Assembly: GCF_037102585.1 (NCBI RefSeq)
Contig: NW_027043821.1
Span: forward strand, 186,001-250,000
Source: Saccharomycopsis crataegensis
Lineage: Eukaryota > Ascomycota > Saccharomycetes > Ascoideales > Saccharomycopsidaceae
Direction of reading: 5' to 3'
DNA: 64,000 nucleotides
A model generated the notes under the pieces. That model worked only from the letters and a program-made list of their open reading frames with translations. It did not search any database and was not told where the DNA came from. The translations under genes were made by a program, and so were the position numbers. Positions 44,246 through 55,600 of the stretch are shown in pieces. Position 1 is the stretch's first letter. The number at the start of each line of letters is the position of its first letter.

Positions 44246-45012
44246 TTATCATGTACCTATTTTTTTTTATTTTTTTTTAGTTTTCGTTCATATATTTATA
44301 TTTTACTTGCTTAATCTGCATCGTCATTAGTGTTATCATTTATTGCCAACCATTTTGCGTAAAAATGCTGACAGGGTTCGTTTGGGTTGACTATTGGAAT
44401 TGAATTTTGTTTGGTGTATCGTGTTTTCAACTTGCAACGCATATATGTTGTGAAGAATACAAAAAAAAAAAAGATATCATTCAAATCACCTTAAGAACCA
44501 TTCAAAACCCAACAAGAAGCAAGCTGACGCATATAATAATAGCTAATCCAACTTTCTTCTTGACGTTTTCTACTCATCTATCACCTACACCTTTGACTCG
44601 CGATGAGTAAGCAATGTCGCATACTGCGGCTGAGAAGAAAGAGCGAAAAGAAACAGTGTTAGTTATCCTACAACTCTCACAAAAGACGGTTGACGCCTCT
44701 AGATAGCTCCTTATAAACGGAAATAGTTGTCGATATTTTACCCCAGAATTAATTCTAATCATCCAGTAAACGTGCAATATTAGTAGTTAGTTCCTGAGCC
44801 TCGCTAACATTCTCTTGCACGTGACGAGTCTAACAAAAAAAAAAAAATTTTCTCTTTCTTTTTGCATATAAAAAAAAAATTTTTTTCTTCCATCACTTTT
44901 CTATCTTGCTCTTAAAAAATTTTTTCTTCTTTTTTTGGCAAACTCTGCCCTATCGCCAAGTCATAACCTTGTCACCTACTTCTAAAGAGTCTCTATTCTA
45001 AAATTTCCTGAA
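44246..45012. other. Intergenic, promoter of the IMP dehydrogenase gene
   Basis: Poly-T at 44263-44278, poly-A at 44461-44473, and alternating A/T tracts at 44835-44935 just before the gene, typical of a strong nucleosome-free promoter. A CACGTG site is at 44818. The short open stretches here have no protein-like features. Confidence 0.5.
44818..44823. promoter_or_regulatory. CACGTG E-box upstream of IMP dehydrogenase
   Basis: GCACGTGAC lies 190 bp before the ATG. It could bind Cbf1 or Pho4-type factors. A second TCACGTG occurs at 47065, upstream of the next gene. Confidence 0.35.
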
Positions 45013-46796
45013 ATGTCTTACTCAGATTTCACTAAAGCTGAAGAATTGTTGAGTTCTTACTCAACTAAAGATGGTCTCGACGTTAAATCCTTGATGGATT
45101 CTAACATTAGAGGTGGTTTGACTTACAACGATTTCTTGGTCTTGCCAGGCAAAATTAACTTCCCATCCAGCAAGGTTTCTCTTAAATCCAAGCTCACCAA
45201 GAAAATCACTTTAAACACTCCATTTGTCTCCTCTCCTATGGATACCGTCACTGAAAGTGAAATGGCCATCAGCATGGCTTTGTTCGGTGGTATTGGTATT
45301 ATTCACCACAACTGTTCTGCCGAAGAACAAGCTGAAATGGTCAGACAAGTTAAGAGATTCGAAAACGGTTTCATTAATGAACCAGCTGTGATTTCCCCAC
45401 AAACCACTGTTGCTGAAGTCAAGAAATTGCAAGCTACTTTGGGTTTCTCCTCTTTCCCAGTTACTGGTATGTTAAATTTTTTCAAAATGAAGTATCTTCG
45501 AGCTTTTTTTTTGTTTTTTTGAAATGATGAACAAAACTTTAATAACTTTCGTTCTTCCGATTAGTTTGAACAAACGTTCTTGTGGAAAAAATTATACTCT
45601 GATTAAATTAAAATGAAAACAAAAAAAGAAGAAGAGACATGGTTTAGGCAATTGGGATGTATTTTACTAACAGATTATTAGAAAATGGTACTTTCCCAGG
45701 AAAATTAGTTGGTATTGTGACTTCTCGTGATTTCCAATTCCATGAAGAAGCGGAAACCCAAGTTTCCGAATTGATGACCAAAGAATTGGTTACTGGTAAA
45801 AAAGGTATCACTTTGACTGAAGGTAACCAAATCTTGACTCAATCCAAGAAAGGTAAATTGCCAATTGTCGATGCTTCTGGTAACTTGGTTTCCTTGTTGT
45901 CTAGAACTGATTTGTTGAAGAACCAAGATTATCCATTGGCCTCAAAGTCTCCAGTCACCAAACAATTGTTGGTCGGTGCTGCTATCGGTACTATGGAAGA
46001 TGACAAGGCTCGTTTGGCTCTTTTGGTCGAAGCCGGTTTGGATGTTGTTGTCATTGACTCTTCTCAAGGTAACTCTGTTTTCCAAATCAACTTGGTCAAG
46101 CACGCTAAAGCCACTTACAAGGACTTGCAAGTTATTGGTGGTAACGTCGTTACCAGAGAACAAGCTGCTAGCTTGATTGCTAGTGGTGTTGATGGTCTTA
46201 GAATTGGTATGGGTTCTGGTTCCATCTGTATTACCCAAGAAGTCATGGCTTGTGGTAGACCACAAGGTACCGCCGTTTACAACGTCACCGAGTTTGCCAA
46301 CAAGTTTGGTGTTCCATGTATGGCTGATGGTGGTGTTCAAAACATTGGTCACATTACCAAGGCTTTGGCCCTTGGTGCTTCCACTGTTATGATGGGTGGT
46401 ATGTTGGCTGGTACCGCCGAATCTCCAGGCGAATATTTTTACAAGGATGGTAAGAGATTGAAGACTTACAGAGGTATGGGTTCCATTGACGCTATGCACA
46501 AAACCAGTAAGTCTGGTAATGCTGCTACCTCCCGTTATTTCTCTGAGTCCGACAAGGTTCTTGTTGCCCAAGGTGTTTCTGGTGCCGTTGTTGACAAGGG
46601 TTCCGTCAAGAAATTCTTGCCATACTTATACTATGGTATGCAACACTCTTTGCAAGATATTGGTTGTGAGTCCGTCGAAATCTTGAGAGAGGAAGTTGAT
46701 GCCGGTAAGGTTAGATTTGAATTTAGAACTGCTTCCGCTCAACTCGAAGGTGGTGTCCAAAACTTGCACACCTTTGAAAAGCGTTTGCACAACTAG
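45013..46796 (+). CDS. IMH3: IMP dehydrogenase, one intron (exons 45013-45466 and 45682-46796)
   Basis: A spliced product of 522 aa that oxidises IMP to XMP, the rate-limiting step of GTP synthesis. Exon 1 ends in the codon for Glu in PVT-E-NGTFPG, and joining at GTATGT (45467) and TAG (45681) keeps the frame. The catalytic cysteine is Cys334 in [12 protein letters not shown] domains lie at about 120-235, with exon 2 opening inside the first. The C-terminal flap GMGSIDAM and the end EKRLHN are present. The loop GAAIGTM has Ala where the mycophenolate-resistant S. cerevisiae Imd2 has Ser, so this enzyme is of the sensitive type. Preferred codons suggest strong expression. Candida IMH3 also has one intron. 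S. cerevisiae names are IMD2-4. Confidence 0.95.
45467..45681 (+). other. Spliceosomal intron of the IMP dehydrogenase gene
   Basis: 215 bp: donor GTATGT, branch site TACTAAC at 45665-45671, acceptor TAG at 45679-45681. The CAG right after the branch site is too close to be used. No snoRNA-like boxes are seen in it. Confidence 0.9.
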
Positions 46797-47154
46797 GATT
46801 CTAAATATTCCTTTCTTTTCTGATATCATATCATTTATCTACGAATATTATTATTATTTTTCATATAGACTGTTGCACAGATTGCAGCGTTTTTAAACAC
46901 TTCTCTACGTACTATCGATGTATTTTCTTTCCATATTTCTTCAATTTTGGGTCACTATTTTTTCTTTCTATTATAATGAGACAATTCTTGAATTAGAATC
47001 TCTTGACAGAAGATAAGGATGATTGAGTATAAATAAACTGTCTTTTGAAATCTCTTCTGATCTGATCACGTGTAACGCACTGTAAATTTTTTTTGTTTGT
47101 TTTGTTTTGTTTGTTTACTTTTTTGAATGTCAATAACTCTGGGGCACTTCTCCT
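46797..47154. other. Intergenic, IMP dehydrogenase 3' region
   Basis: AT-rich 3' region, then a TCACGTG site at 47065 and a TTTGTTTG tract before the next gene. No gene is seen. Confidence 0.5.
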
Positions 47155-48894
47155 ATGATATCCACAATAATAAAGCAAAAGAGGAAGAAAATGCCTGGAA
47201 ATAACACCTCATTTAATGAATCTTCAAACAGTAAGAGGCTCCAGCTCCCTTCTAACACACACGGCTTATCCCCGATCGCAAATAAACCTTTGCTGCTGTT
47301 GGCAGCGCCAACTCTTACTTCAACAGGCCTTTATCCAGATCTCAAAACAGATATCACCAAATTAAAAGAACGGATCTCCCCTATCAGAAGAATACCCACT
47401 GACTATGGTATGAATCGTGAAAAGTCCATCAATATCGATAAACCTCCCATAAGACTCTCTCCAGTTCGAAAGCTAGGCACTCCTAAGCGATCGCCAGATC
47501 GTAATAACAAGGGACTACGATTTGTAAATCCTCGGGATACTTTTGGGATCACCCAGAGTGTTGATAGGAGAGGAGTCACTAGAACATTAGCTCTTTCTAA
47601 TTTTGATACCTCGAATCTATTCAACAGCGGGGGTCCTGGGGACATGAAATTTACTCGGATTGCCAATAGAGTGTCTCACAGGTCCCCGAAAGGAAGCCTT
47701 GACAAACCACGAGCCACTCCACACAGTGAATCCCGGGTTTCCAAAAGACTTTCTAGTCGATTAACGGCATCTATGATGACTTCTACTAAATTCAAAGATC
47801 TTTACGCCAATTTAAAACACCCTGCGGCGTTTGATGGTGGTGTTGCAACCACGACGTTAACTGGGGGCGGTTCCCTGGGAATGATTTCTGCATCATCGAT
47901 ATTTGGGTCACCAATCAGTGCAAGAAGTACTCTGCAAAAGCTGGGAAGTAATAATTTATTACTGAAATTGAAATCGTCGTCAGTCAGTCCTCCTTCATAT
48001 TCTCGACCTACGGCATCTTCACTACTAAGGAGCTCGGAAGAACTTGTGAATTTCAAAGACAATAACTTCGATGATAAAATTTCTCCAACCAAGATCCATG
48101 AATTAAATAATCAAAGAAAGAAGAATGAATTGCTACAATCGAAGATTCCAAAACTTAAATCGTGCCTAAAGACAAAATTAGCTCTGGCAAATCGAGTTTT
48201 TTCTATAGTGAATGAGCGAAACGATCAAGAGAACAATAAGGGGATAGAACTCGGAAGAAATGTCGGTAATAAGGAGAATGATTCCCAGTGTTTGTATCCA
48301 GGAGATAATAGTAATAATAATAGTGATATGTCAATGATACAAGATGATCTTTCAGATTCACCAAAATTTCAAACGTCAGTGGCCCTGGAACAGCAGCAGT
48401 TGAAAAAAAGAAAAAGCGTCAAATTCGACAGTAATGTTGAGGAGTTGAATCAAGATAATTCAATCACCAAAAGAAAAAGATCCGAAGCTGGTGAAGATGA
48501 TGATACCATTAAAATTGTGGAAGAAGTAGAAGCAGATCATCAAGATAAGCACTGCAAGCCAAGTGAAACTCTAAAGAAAGAGATTGTAACGAGTCCAGTG
48601 GCTAAAATTAACCTTGCAAAAAATACGGTAGCAAATAATAAGCCAGATGAAGAGAAAAGTCGTGGGAAAATATTCATTCAGCGGCTACGGGTTGAGCAGA
48701 AGTTGGATGCTTTGACCAAGAACCAAGATATTATTATGGAACAGATGAGATCCATTGAGAATGAGATCAAAGCGTTTAAGAATCAAGCGTCATTACTTTT
48801 TGACAGGTACGACAAGGTGAAGGAGGCAGAAATCAGCATTCAGAAGGATATTTTGGTGCTCAATAGAGAGATAAGCCAAAGCTTGCTGAAGTAG
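47155..48894 (+). CDS. Unrecognised nuclear-type protein with KEN box, SP/TP sites, PP1-type motif and C-terminal coiled coil
   Basis: A 579-aa protein I cannot name. It starts with a basic cluster (KQKRKK, residues 7-12; an ATG at 47191 would drop it). It has many Ser-Pro/Thr-Pro sites in basic context (ERISPIRR, IRLSPVRK, LGTPKRSPDR), which fit CDK phosphorylation. GNKENDSQ contains a KEN degron, KRKSVKFD fits the RVxF docking motif for protein phosphatase 1, and the last 70 residues form a coiled coil. This set of motifs is that of a mitotic, APC/C-controlled protein such as yeast Fin1. I infer a cell-cycle role but no orthology. Confidence 0.75.
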   Translation: MISTIIKQKRKKMPGNNTSFNESSNSKRLQLPSNTHGLSPIANKPLLLLAAPTLTSTGLYPDLKTDITKLKERISPIRRIPTDYGMNREKSINIDKPPIRLSPVRKLGTPKRSPDRNNKGLRFVNPRDTFGITQSVDRRGVTRTLALSNFDTSNLFNSGGPGDMKFTRIANRVSHRSPKGSLDKPRATPHSESRVSKRLSSRLTASMMTSTKFKDLYANLKHPAAFDGGVATTTLTGGGSLGMISASSIFGSPISARSTLQKLGSNNLLLKLKSSSVSPPSYSRPTASSLLRSSEELVNFKDNNFDDKISPTKIHELNNQRKKNELLQSKIPKLKSCLKTKLALANRVFSIVNERNDQENNKGIELGRNVGNKENDSQCLYPGDNSNNNSDMSMIQDDLSDSPKFQTSVALEQQQLKKRKSVKFDSNVEELNQDNSITKRKRSEAGEDDDTIKIVEEVEADHQDKHCKPSETLKKEIVTSPVAKINLAKNTVANNKPDEEKSRGKIFIQRLRVEQKLDALTKNQDIIMEQMRSIENEIKAFKNQASLLFDRYDKVKEAEISIQKDILVLNREISQSLLK

Positions 48895-49379
48895 TAGTAG
48901 TGACAGAAAGATAGTGATAATAAAAGGTCTATTGTTTTGATTAGCGGAAGCTGTAAGTTAAACCCGCGGAGGAGTCCCAGCCAACAACGTGCTGCGTGCT
49001 GCGTGCGTGCATGCATGGGGGTGTGAGTGGGTAGCCGCGGGTACGATCGGTGTGAGAGGGGGTGAGGACAAAATTGATTAGAAATCAGGCCCCCAATCGG
49101 GGGATGATGACACTATCACCACCCGCAGTACCGCGCTGTGATTGGCTGCTGTCGGTTACTCAGCCTTGGGGAGGGATTTGTATAAAAAAAGAAGGTTTTG
49201 CCACTGGGAACAAAAGTTTTCTTAAATTGTTTTGCCACCCAACTATTACCAATCTTTCCTGTTAGAACTTGAATGGCTGATCTGTCATCCTCTCTTGTTC
49301 TCTACATTTTTCCCGCATATTGCTAATCACCATCGCTAATATTAATAACCCACTACTACCTGCTCCCTATCACCCGCCA
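48895..49379. other. Intergenic, promoter of the bZIP gene
   Basis: GC-richer than its neighbours, with a GTGCTGC/GCGTGCAT alternating patch near 48990-49015 and a GGGGGTGTGAG region after it. The leader before 49380 is pyrimidine-rich. No gene is seen. Confidence 0.5.
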
Positions 49380-49632
49380 ATGATGGATTCTCTTAAATTG
49401 TCTACCGCGTCCGTGCTTGCTGACCACAAGGTTACTAAGCCAAAGCCTGGAAGAAAGCTTTCCCAGGAACCCGCTAAATCAAAGAGAAATGAGCAAGTCC
49501 GTAACGCTCAGAGGAAATACAGAGCCAAGAACAAGCAGAGAATGGAATTCTTAGAGTTAGAAAATGTAAGACTCGCTCAAAGAATTAGCTATCTAGAGGA
49601 ACAATTGAAAATAAGCACATCAACAACAACAA

Positions 49633-49668
<36 letters not shown>

Positions 49669-50732
49669 CAACATCGGCTAACAAATATCCTTCGCCGCAA
49701 ACTACTATTAGCGCTCCACAGTCTGCCGGCAGTGATACGGCTTTTGATTACGATGTTTCTAAACTTCTGTCTACTGATTTGGCAGCTGGCTTGCCAATCG
49801 AAATGTTTAGTTATGACTCTAGCTCTTCAGTGCCTATGGACACTGACAACAGCAATGTTGACCAACTTATAGATGAGTTGTATACCATTATTGAGAAAGA
49901 ACAAGTAGATGAACCAACGGCTGGTTCCGTTGCATCTATTGGCCAGAGTGCTTCTAACGAAGAATTGAAATTTGTATTTTACAACAAGAGCACTCCAGCC
50001 ACCACAACATCTTCTGTGGACTTCTCCAAGGTGGATTCCACTTCCGCTTCCCAGACACACCAGTTCATAAATACTGCGAATTGTCGCTCAGCACTGAATA
50101 ATACCCAGATTAAGACTGAGCCATTTGATATTCAAAACCTTGACGAGTTCATTTCCGGGTTAAACCCTAACAACCAAGTAATATCTCATGATATGAAGAA
50201 GATTTTTGCCGAGTTTATGAAAGATGGGGTTAGCATTGAAGAAATCTTTTGCGAAGGCAATGATGAAAACTCAAATAATATGAACAATAATAGCTCGATT
50301 GAGGATTTCTTGAACTCGAATCACGAAGAATATTACAATAACTATGACCGCAAGAATAACTTCAATTTTGATGGCGGTAACGACAATGAATATGATAATG
50401 AAAACAATAACAATAACAACAATAACAATGATGAACAAACCTTTAATGTGTGTGGTATGATTAACAGCCAAACCTGTTCTTTGACCAATGATGATAACGA
50501 CTCTAATGAATGTGATGATTTTGATGATATAACTGTTTTTCGTAAAAGTTATAGTAAAAGTCAATCAAGTAAAGGTAAGAGGCAATTGACTAAAGGTAAG
50601 AAGAGTATTAAGACTGAGATAATTTTAAGACAATTGCTCGTAAATTATGTTGATGTCACAGTAAAGTCTTTGTTCAAGAAAACAGACCATTCTTCATGTC
50701 ATCCATCCCCAGAAGCAATTAACTTATCATGA
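49380..50732 (+). CDS. bZIP transcription factor with atypical basic region
   Basis: A 450-aa protein. KPKPGRK (about 20-26) resembles the short motif before the bZIP in Hap4-like/HapX and Yap5 factors. The basic region KRNEQVRNAQRKYRAKNKQR (about 35-54) is followed by a leucine zipper (FLELENVRLAQRISYLEEQL). The Yap-type pattern NxxAQxx[FY]R is kept except that the invariant Asn is Val40. The rest is Asn/Ser/Asp-rich with a run of Ala (GCA repeats) and long Asn runs, typical of an activation region. No C-terminal cysteine-rich redox domain of the Yap1 type is seen. The start is the first of two ATGs at 49380. Confidence 0.85.
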
Positions 50733-50880
50733 TAAGTGTTTTATTTGTCAACATCTTGAAAAAAAAAAAAAAAAAAAAAGGAAGAAACTGGGGAAGAAAC
50801 TGGAAATAAGTCGATCGTATTAGAGAGTCTCTAACTCATACAAGTAAAAGTAGAACAAAAAAAGAAAAAAAAAAAAATTG

Positions 50881-51042
50881 TAATTAATCCTAAGTCATTC
50901 ACTCTTTTATATTAAACATTTCTTACTCAGATAACTAATCAACGTAGTGTACTAATCGTAATCGTAGAAATTCGATTTGAATTCGAACCCGTTTTTGTTT
51001 ACTTTTTTTTTTTTTCGCCGTGAGTTGCACCGGATGATTGAC
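50881..51042 (+). repeat. Direct repeat, copy 1
   Basis: Related to 52411-52595 at roughly 70% by eye. Shared landmarks are AATTCGATTTG, a CGAACCCGTTTTTGTTTA-type block, a long T tract and GATTGA. Copy 2 is the SFI1 promoter, so this is probably a duplicate of that promoter. Confidence 0.65.
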
Positions 51043-51714
51043 ATGAATCAAGAAGCGAAAGTCATAATCTGAAAAAGCTCAAGTATTTATTGCTCTTCTT
51101 GTAGATATGATTGCTTTACATTAGTTTTTTATTTAATTCTGAAATTTTGTATCTCTATACATATGGGGACTACCATTCCCTTTCGATTGTATTGATACTT
51201 AGAGAAGCTATGACATCCAAAATATACCCAATTATATGTTTGGACAGCACAATTAGTAAGTTACCTATATTATTCTCGCTCTTCCCCTATGTGACTAATC
51301 TTTTCAAAAGGATATGATACAAGAGTAAAATACAGCTTCTTGGTATCAATACAATTTACAGTCTGGTCCATAAATCCGGCTTACAAGCTAGTTAGAATCT
51401 CCGTTAATCGCTAATATACAATTTATTTCTCATTTATCTTTCTCATATCTTCTCAAAGCCATTCTTCCTCGTTGTTTGTGTTCGTATCCCTTTATTCCTC
51501 CCTCAAATTTTACTTTTTATTTTTTTTCTTGTTAATTATTCCTAAATTATCTATTAAAAAATGAATGGCGAACTCCATCATCTCTTGTCATCACTACATT
51601 GTACTCTAGCAAACTATACAGATATATTCTTCGAACTATTGGAAACCTGATAAAAAAGAGTTACAAAAAAATTACAAGCAGAAAAATGATTAAATTTTCT
51701 AATATTCATTGATT

Positions 51715-52390
51715 TTTTGATCAATCAAAAGGGTAATTGGTTCTTGGATAGATGTCAAAGCACGACCCAACAACTCACTAATCATATCAAACAAATTTTC
51801 ATCACTATCATATCAGTTAATTCTCTCATACTGCAATCGTATTTGGAATTTGAGCCATCAGGCTCTTTCATATGTGCTTGGATTAGCTTTCCCAAAGAGT
51901 GGACAACCAGATCTATCAACTGGGCATATTCTGGTAGTGATAACGTCACTTGGAAAATTTGTACAAGTTGTATCGTGGTGCAGATAGGGTATATTTGGGA
52001 AAGATATTGCATACTTATACAGTTATAAAAGCTCACAGTATTTCAGTCATAATCATTTATCGAAGGCTTAAAAAGGGGAATAAAATGAGTCTTTACATTT
52101 TACGCTATATCTATTGCTTAGCATTCGGTAGATGGTATTATCATCAAGTGACAGATGGGTGTAGGATGCGAGCTTTAACTAGAGATATTATCTTAAAATC
52201 TCAAGTATAATGATTGATAAAGTGCATCTAAGTGAGAAGTACAGTGCTTTTGAATTTTACAGAACAGGGGACAATGAATAGAGGTTTTTATTAGCAGTTG
52301 AAGAAGTATGGTATCTAATGATTTATTGGTCTACTGGTATTGGAAACGGTTCATAAATAATAGAATTTCTGATAAATACTTCAGTAAATA
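51715..52390 (-). pseudogene. Decayed gene, identity unknown
   Basis: On the minus strand several stretches read like a folded protein but in different frames and with stops between. The clearest is 51782-52036 (LVQIFQVTLSLPEYAQLIDL, then VVHSLGKLIQAHMKEP). A last stretch after a frame change reads MISELLGRALTSIQEPITLL and ends near 51715. Helical segments rich in Leu, His and Tyr further upstream (about 52060-52320) fit the same gene. It might be the C-terminal part of a regulatory protein such as a zinc-cluster factor. That is a guess. It is not functional. Confidence 0.5.
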
Positions 52391-52410
52391 ACGGGGAAAA
52401 AAGATATTGC

Positions 52411-52595
52411 AATTAGCCTTAAGTTTTTCATTTGACCCTCATTTAATATTTCCTATCCAGATGACTGATTATCGTAGTTTTTTTGTTAGTCGTAATTGAA
52501 CAAATTCGATTTGGGCTCGAACGCGTTTTTGTTTATTTTTTTTTTTTTCTTTTTTTTTGTGAGCTAAACGGAAATAGTACTAAATGATTGATATA
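52411..52595 (+). repeat. Direct repeat, copy 2 (SFI1 promoter)
   Basis: Partner of 50881-51042, ending 66 bp before the SFI1 ATG. Confidence 0.65.
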
Positions 52596-52660
52596 TCGTT
52601 ATACCCAACTTCTAACAATTGATCACCAGCTTTCTCAATACCGCCCTCCCTTCCAATGCA

Positions 52661-55600
52661 ATGGATAATAACAGCCACAGCGAACGACCTCGCAGTAGGG
52701 TCAGGATGTTGATAAAAAAATTCTCCAATCCCAATCTTGAGACTCCATTTTCATCATTTGAAGAACCGGCGGAATCACCAGAGGATGCAAGATCTCAACC
52801 TCTAGGAGACCAAAATATTAGGAACCTTGATGATACCGATGTTCTATCTAGTCTTAGAGATTATGAATCCAACCATGATGAAGATTATGTGGATGATGGA
52901 GTAGATACTGGTAAACTCATGGCGGAAGTTGAGGTGAAAGAACGCAGCATGAAACTGGGGTATCATCATAATGACTACACCAAATATGATACCACCAAGC
53001 TTTTATCATTGGCAGCAATTCGTCAATCTAGGGCCCTTGATGAAAAAATGCTGGACTTTACTGAAAAAAATACAAGAACAAACGATGATGAAAGTGAGGA
53101 GATTAGTTCTTTTCATGAAGAGGACCTCGAAAGGTTGAACATTAATGAATCGTCCACGCCAATCTACCACCATCGCCAAGAAATAGAAAATGACAGAGAT
53201 ATTGAGGCCCCTCAAGATATAACTGATATCTTCAATAAAAGATCCCCTGCGCAGCCGGTCCTGAGTATGGTGATTTACGTTGATTCACGAACCAACAGAA
53301 CCGTGCCGAGCTCATACCTTGAGAAGAAATTATTGCCATTCAAAGAAAAAGATTTCAATTGTAAATTCACTTTCATTAGTAAATTGAATTCAGCGCCCCC
53401 TGCCAACCCTTATGGCGAAAATGTTACGATGAAACGGCTTTTTGTGCCGACACCCGATGATTATGTATTCTATAGGGAGGTTTGTGATTTGGTAGAACGA
53501 ATTTTGAAATCTTTCAACTTCCAGAAATTCAAAGAGTTGCCGCAAGTATTTTACAATTATTGTAAAATATTGATGGAAAGTGGCTTGAATCCCAGTCAAG
53601 ATCTTTTAGTGACTTATATCATAACGTTTCTTAAGGATTTCAAGGACAATAATGTGAAAAGATTACCATTGAAACTTAAATTGATTGCGAGAATATTTGC
53701 TTTGAGGAACCTCAAAACCGAGAACTTCTACCATAGTGATGAGATCATTGATTCAGGTGATGATTTGAGTTATGACAATGATGTGGTCAGTCGAGATGAA
53801 TTGATTAACAAAAGACTGTTTTCTCGGTATCAGTTGAGTAATAACTGGTTGCTCGATGATGAATTCTCATTTGACGAATTTAACAACTGTAATTTCAATT
53901 TGTTGATCTCCAGGGCAATTCGATATTCCATCTTCTTGTATTGGCAAAGAAGAAAACAGCTTAAAAAAGTCTTTTTAAACACCTGGAATGTTAGATTCGA
54001 ATTAAAAAAAAGAGAAAAGCGGCTAACTGCTAACTGGGAAAAGTTTTTAGTGAAAAAGGTCTTCGTAAATAAATTTTACAAGCCATACTTGAAACTGGTC
54101 AAATTGGAAAAAGTGGCAGCAAGATGTGCTGAAAAATCTTTAAAAAAAAAATGTTTATCAGCTTGGAAAACAAAACTACTGAATATCAATGCTTTGAATA
54201 AAGTTGCCCAGGATCATTATCTAGGAAAATTCTTTAATTATATGGTTTCCAAACATAAATTGCTTGGGATGAATGTACAAAAGGCAATTGGAATTGATGA
54301 GAATTCATTGAAAACTTACCATTTGAAAACTTGGAGATTAAAGACATCATTGGCGGGAGGCTTGAATCGAATCAAAGCACTTCATGATGAAGCTTGTATT
54401 AAAAACGTGTTCAGCAAATGGCGAAATAAATCAGAAAAGATCAAAACTATGGAAAACGACGGTCAAATTTTGACCACTGCGATATTTTGTGCCCCCCTAT
54501 TGTTTCTTTGGAAAGAAAAAGCCCTCATTCGAACCTCTCAATTCACTTCTCTGACCGAAAAAATTACCACCCGTATTAAGGTAAGGTACTTTAAGAATTG
54601 GATTACTTTAACGAGGATCAATTTGCAAAAGTATGAGTTTGAAAAAAATCAAAAAATCATAATGAAAAAATTTATATTTGAAGCCTTCTTCATTAAGAAT
54701 CATGCGTTGAAGACTTTGGAGAATGATTTTCAGAGAACCAAAAATATAGAAATCTTAGCTAATTATTTCATCAGCTGGAAAAATATCACCATGATCAACT
54801 TGAAAGCCACCAAATTCAATGTGCAAAGATTGAAGGCCAAATACATGCACCAATTGAATAAAAGCTATGAATTGTTGATGGTTGAAAATTATTACAATTA
54901 TAAGCTATTGCAAAGGTCATTTGTCGCATGGGAAAGAGAAGCAGTGTACCATCAACGCCTAAGACAGTTTGAGTTAATGGTATTGAAAAAGTTCTTCATG
55001 ATTTGGAAAGAATCAACTCAGGAATTGTTGGTAATTTACAAAAATTCTGAACGGGTGCATGACTATTTTCTTAAATTCCGGATGATTAAAAATTGGTACA
55101 ATAAGCACATATATTGGATGGATCAAGACCATAATGCTGATATTATTTTCATGAAGAATAAATGTCTTAACAACTTTATTGGTGGCTACAGAAGAAATAT
55201 TGAGAGTTTCAAAAATAAAGAAGAGTTCATTCTTGAAAAAAGAGACGTGAATTTGAAAAAGCGGTTTTTGCAAACCTGGAAAATAAGAATATTTGAATTA
55301 CGACAGGAGAAATTGCAAAATTATTATCAAGATTTCGTTTCCAAAAAAAATCAAGGAATGACCGAAAAAATTTTCGGAATTTGGAAATCTAGAAAAGACC
55401 ACATTGCTGAGTTAGAGAAAAATGCAAATGAGATGGTTTTGAGAAAACATTTATTGAAAATTGTGAAGCGTTATATTGAAATTGATGACTGGGCATTGTT
55501 TGCGATTAATTATCATAATAGATCGATTTTGAATAGATGTTTTGAGAGGTTGATCGAGGTGTCCAATAAAAATTACGATTTGAGAATCACCCTTGAAACG

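Larger units (their letters stand above)
50733..52660. other. Long intergenic region with direct repeats and a decayed gene
   Basis: About 1.9 kb between the bZIP gene and SFI1. It holds two related segments in direct orientation (50881-51042 and 52411-52595) and, between them, a decayed reading frame on the minus strand (51715-52390). The rest is AT-rich with poly-A/T tracts. Confidence 0.6.

Noticed and set aside
44407-44777. Short open frames between the MAP kinase kinase and IMP dehydrogenase genes
   Set aside because: They cross poly-A tracts and overlap on both strands; no conserved features.
45942-46571. Minus-strand open frame of 209 codons opposite IMP dehydrogenase
   Set aside because: Same cause: strong codon bias on the sense strand. 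Low-complexity Thr/Ser/Asn/Gln translation.
50271-50564. Minus-strand Ile/Val-rich frame opposite the bZIP gene
   Set aside because: It is the mirror of Asn (AAT/AAC) and Asp runs; not a membrane protein gene.
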